NCBI GenBank assembly: GCA_025980475.1 | Contig: JAICXL010000023.1 | Coordinates: 1 to 35,366, forward strand | Reading direction: 5' to 3' | Source of the DNA: Nocardioidaceae bacterium | GTDB lineage: Bacteria; Actinomycetota; Actinomycetes; Propionibacteriales; Nocardioidaceae | Length of the DNA stretch: 35,366 nucleotides | Shown: positions 33,821-35,366 of the stretch, one piece after another | How positions within the stretch are numbered: position 1 is the first letter of the stretch | Layout of the letters: each line of letters starts with the position of its first letter | Program-made: the position numbers and the translations under genes | Notes under the pieces: model-generated | Databases searched by the model: none | What the model was told of the DNA's origin: nothing | The model's input: only the letters and a program-made list of their open reading frames with translations

Positions 33821-34876
33821 ATGCCGACAGCCGAGGCAGTCCACGCAGAACAGACCCTCATCCACGTGCTGTGGATCAACGCGGGACTCAGCTGCGACGG
33901 TGACTCCGTCGCACTGACCGCGGCCACCCAGCCCAGCGTCGAGGAGATCGCCCTGGGCGCCCTCCCGGGCCTGCCACAGATCGCGGTGCACTGGCCGCTG
34001 ATCGACTTCGAGTGCGGGCCGGAGGGAGGGGCCGATGACTTCCTCGAGTGGTTCCGCAAGGCAGATCGCGGCGAGCTCGAGCCCTTTGTGCTGGTGGTCG
34101 AGGGTTCGATCCCCAACGAGAACCTGCACGACGAGGGCTACTGGTGCGGTTTCGGCAACGACGAGTCCACCGGGCAGCCGATCACCACCAGCGAGTGGCT
34201 GGACCGGTTGGCGCCCAAGGCCACGGCGATCGTCGCTGCCGGTACCTGCGCGACGTACGGCGGTATCCACGCGATGGCCGGCAACCCAACCGGTGCGATG
34301 GGGGTGCCCGACTACCTCGGCTGGGACTGGAAGTCCAAGGCCGGGATCCCGATCGTCTGCGTCCCCGGGTGCCCGATCCAGCCCGACAACTTGTCCGAGA
34401 CGCTGACCTACCTGCTCTACATGGCCACCGACCAGGCGCCGATGATCCCGCTGGACGACGCGCTGCGCCCGACCTGGCTGTTCGGGGCCACCGTGCACGA
34501 GGGCTGCGACCGGGCCGGGTACTACGAGCAAGGGGACTTCGCCACGGAGTACGGCTCACCCAAGTGCATCGTCAAGCTCGGCTGCTGGGGCCCCACGGTC
34601 AAGTGCAACGTCCCCAAGCGGGGATGGATGAACGGGATCGGTGGTTGCCCGAACGTCGGCGGCATCTGCATCGGGTGCACCATGCCGGGCTTCCCGGACA
34701 AGTTCATGCCGTTCATGGACGAGCCACCGGGCGGCAAGCTCTCGACCAACACGGTCGCGATCTACGGCAACACGATGCGGCGGCTGCGTGGCATCACCAC
34801 TCACACCCTGGACCAGGAGCCCAAGTGGCGCCACCAGGGCGAGCAGCTCACCACCGGCGCGAAGCGCACCTGGTGA
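33821..34876 (+). CDS. hhyS: [NiFe] hydrogenase small subunit, group 1h (actinobacterial type)
   Basis: A 351-residue FeS subunit. The N-terminal LIHVLWINAGLSCDGDSVAL carries Asp in place of a usual cluster Cys, as described for the actinobacterial hydrogenase of Ralstonia eutropha, whose proximal cluster has one Asp and three Cys ligands. Further ligand regions are AGTCATYGG, VPGCPIQPDN, CDRAGYYEQGDFA and the Cys-rich LGCWGPTVKCNVPKRGWM with GGCPNVGGICIGCTMPGFP. No Tat signal is seen. The enzyme group oxidises atmospheric H2 and serves persistence. The ATG at 33821 has GGAGAG 9 nt upstream; a GTG at 33797 is open. Confidence 0.9.
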   Translation: MPTAEAVHAEQTLIHVLWINAGLSCDGDSVALTAATQPSVEEIALGALPGLPQIAVHWPLIDFECGPEGGADDFLEWFRKADRGELEPFVLVVEGSIPNENLHDEGYWCGFGNDESTGQPITTSEWLDRLAPKATAIVAAGTCATYGGIHAMAGNPTGAMGVPDYLGWDWKSKAGIPIVCVPGCPIQPDNLSETLTYLLYMATDQAPMIPLDDALRPTWLFGATVHEGCDRAGYYEQGDFATEYGSPKCIVKLGCWGPTVKCNVPKRGWMNGIGGCPNVGGICIGCTMPGFPDKFMPFMDEPPGGKLSTNTVAIYGNTMRRLRGITTHTLDQEPKWRHQGEQLTTGAKRTW

Positions 34877-34892
34877 GGAAGGCGGACCAGCG

Positions 34893-35366
34893 ATGACCTC
34901 GACCATGCCGGACCCCACGAAGTTCACCGAGGACGAGAACGGCCTCACCGAGATGGCGTGGGACCCGATCACCCGCATCGTGGGCAGCCTCGGCATCTAC
35001 ACCAAGATCGACTTCAACCAGAAGGTGGTCGCCGAGTGCAAGAGCACGTCGTCGATCTTCCGCGGCTACTCGATCTTCATGAAGGGCAAGGACCCGCGCG
35101 ACGCCCACTTCATCACCAGCCGCATCTGCGGCATCTGCGGTGACAACCACGCGACCTGTTCCTGCTACTGCCAGAACATGGCCTACGGAGTGAAGCCGCC
35201 GGCGCTGGGCGAGTGGATCGTGAATCTCGGCGAAGCTGCCGAGTACATGTTCGACCACAACATCTTCCAGGAGAATCTGGTCGGCGTGGACTACTGCGAG
35301 AAGATGGTCGCCGAGACCAATCCCGGCGTCCTGGAGCAGGCGAATCGCACCGACGCCCCGCACGCG
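34893..35366 (+). CDS. hhyL: [NiFe] hydrogenase large subunit, group 1h (3' end outside window)
   Basis: The first 158 residues of the catalytic subunit. The L1 motif RICGICGDNH (RxCGxCxxxH) provides two nickel-binding Cys, and MAWDPITRIVGSLGIYTKID is the family N-terminus. The C-terminal L2 motif and processing site lie outside. The ATG at 34893 is 16 nt after the small-subunit stop, with GGAAGGCGGACC before it. The Cys-rich HATCSCYCQN that follows L1 is in line with group 1h sequences. In the same transcript as the small subunit. Confidence 0.92.
   Translation, partial: MTSTMPDPTKFTEDENGLTEMAWDPITRIVGSLGIYTKIDFNQKVVAECKSTSSIFRGYSIFMKGKDPRDAHFITSRICGICGDNHATCSCYCQNMAYGVKPPALGEWIVNLGEAAEYMFDHNIFQENLVGVDYCEKMVAETNPGVLEQANRTDAPHA

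Noticed and set aside
34101-34116. tRNA T-arm-like sequence GGGTTCGATCCCC
   Set aside because: It lies inside the hydrogenase small-subunit frame (VEGSIPNE) and no acceptor or anticodon arms surround it.

Overview
The window reads as chromosomal DNA of a high-GC Gram-positive actinobacterium. GC is high throughout, GTG starts are frequent, and several genes look leaderless (a TAnnnT -10 box 6-8 nt before the start codon). The minus-strand order leuS - degV - comEA - comEC - holA - (rpsT, divergent) - lepA - hemW - hrcA - dnaJ - rsmE is the conserved housekeeping order of Actinobacteria. Protein similarity by eye suggests Nocardioidaceae or a near relative; this placement is inference.

Layout. 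1-2431 (+): the end of an ECF/SigE-type sigma factor with a frameshift, a very short anti-sigma-like remnant, an AlkZ/YcaQ-type winged-helix protein and an NAD-dependent epimerase. 2405-2653: an array of about 24-bp inverted and direct repeats between convergent genes. 2660-5621 (-): rsmE, dnaJ, hrcA with a CIRCE operator, facing a divergent metallo-beta-lactamase-fold gene. 6580-7562 (-): a PadR regulator and a DUF1707 membrane protein. 7617-9930 (-): a Crp/Fnr-type regulator, a 56-residue peptide with a duplicated acidic DEDVxAH motif, a GAF protein and an intracellular subtilisin-like protease. The last three are packed end to end and are the best candidate for an undescribed system. 10008-12457: DUF3097, DUF4870 and hemW. 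12475-12633: a second array of the same dispersed repeat. 12631-16285 (-): an MFS permease fused to a cyclic-nucleotide-binding domain, and a long-chain acyl-CoA ligase. 16364-18518: a 5'-truncated MOSC remnant, a CBS-pair protein and an ArsB/NhaD-type permease. 18554-24001: a small-molecule kinase, lepA, a mycothiol-type DinB protein with its TetR regulator, and a second APH-type kinase. 24151-24411: rpsT with an in-frame amber codon at position 23. 24581-29852 (-): holA, comEC, comEA, degV. 29861-32502 (-): leuS preceded by a Leu-rich leader peptide and attenuator. 32582-end (+): hypA, hypB, and the small and large subunits of a group 1h (actinobacterial, high-affinity) [NiFe] hydrogenase; the large subunit runs off the window.

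How the parts work together. The housekeeping block covers translation (LeuS, S20, LepA, RsmE), heat shock (HrcA/CIRCE/DnaJ), haem enzyme maturation (HemW), replication (HolA) and DNA uptake (ComEA/ComEC). The hydrogenase locus would oxidise trace H2, with HypA/HypB delivering nickel; a CRP-type palindrome lies between hypB and the small subunit. Cyclic-nucleotide or Crp-type signalling recurs (Crp-like regulator, MFS-cNMP fusion, CRP-like palindromes), but no link between these parts is shown. Two broken reading frames (sigma factor, rpsT) may be real or may be sequence errors, and both need checking against reads.
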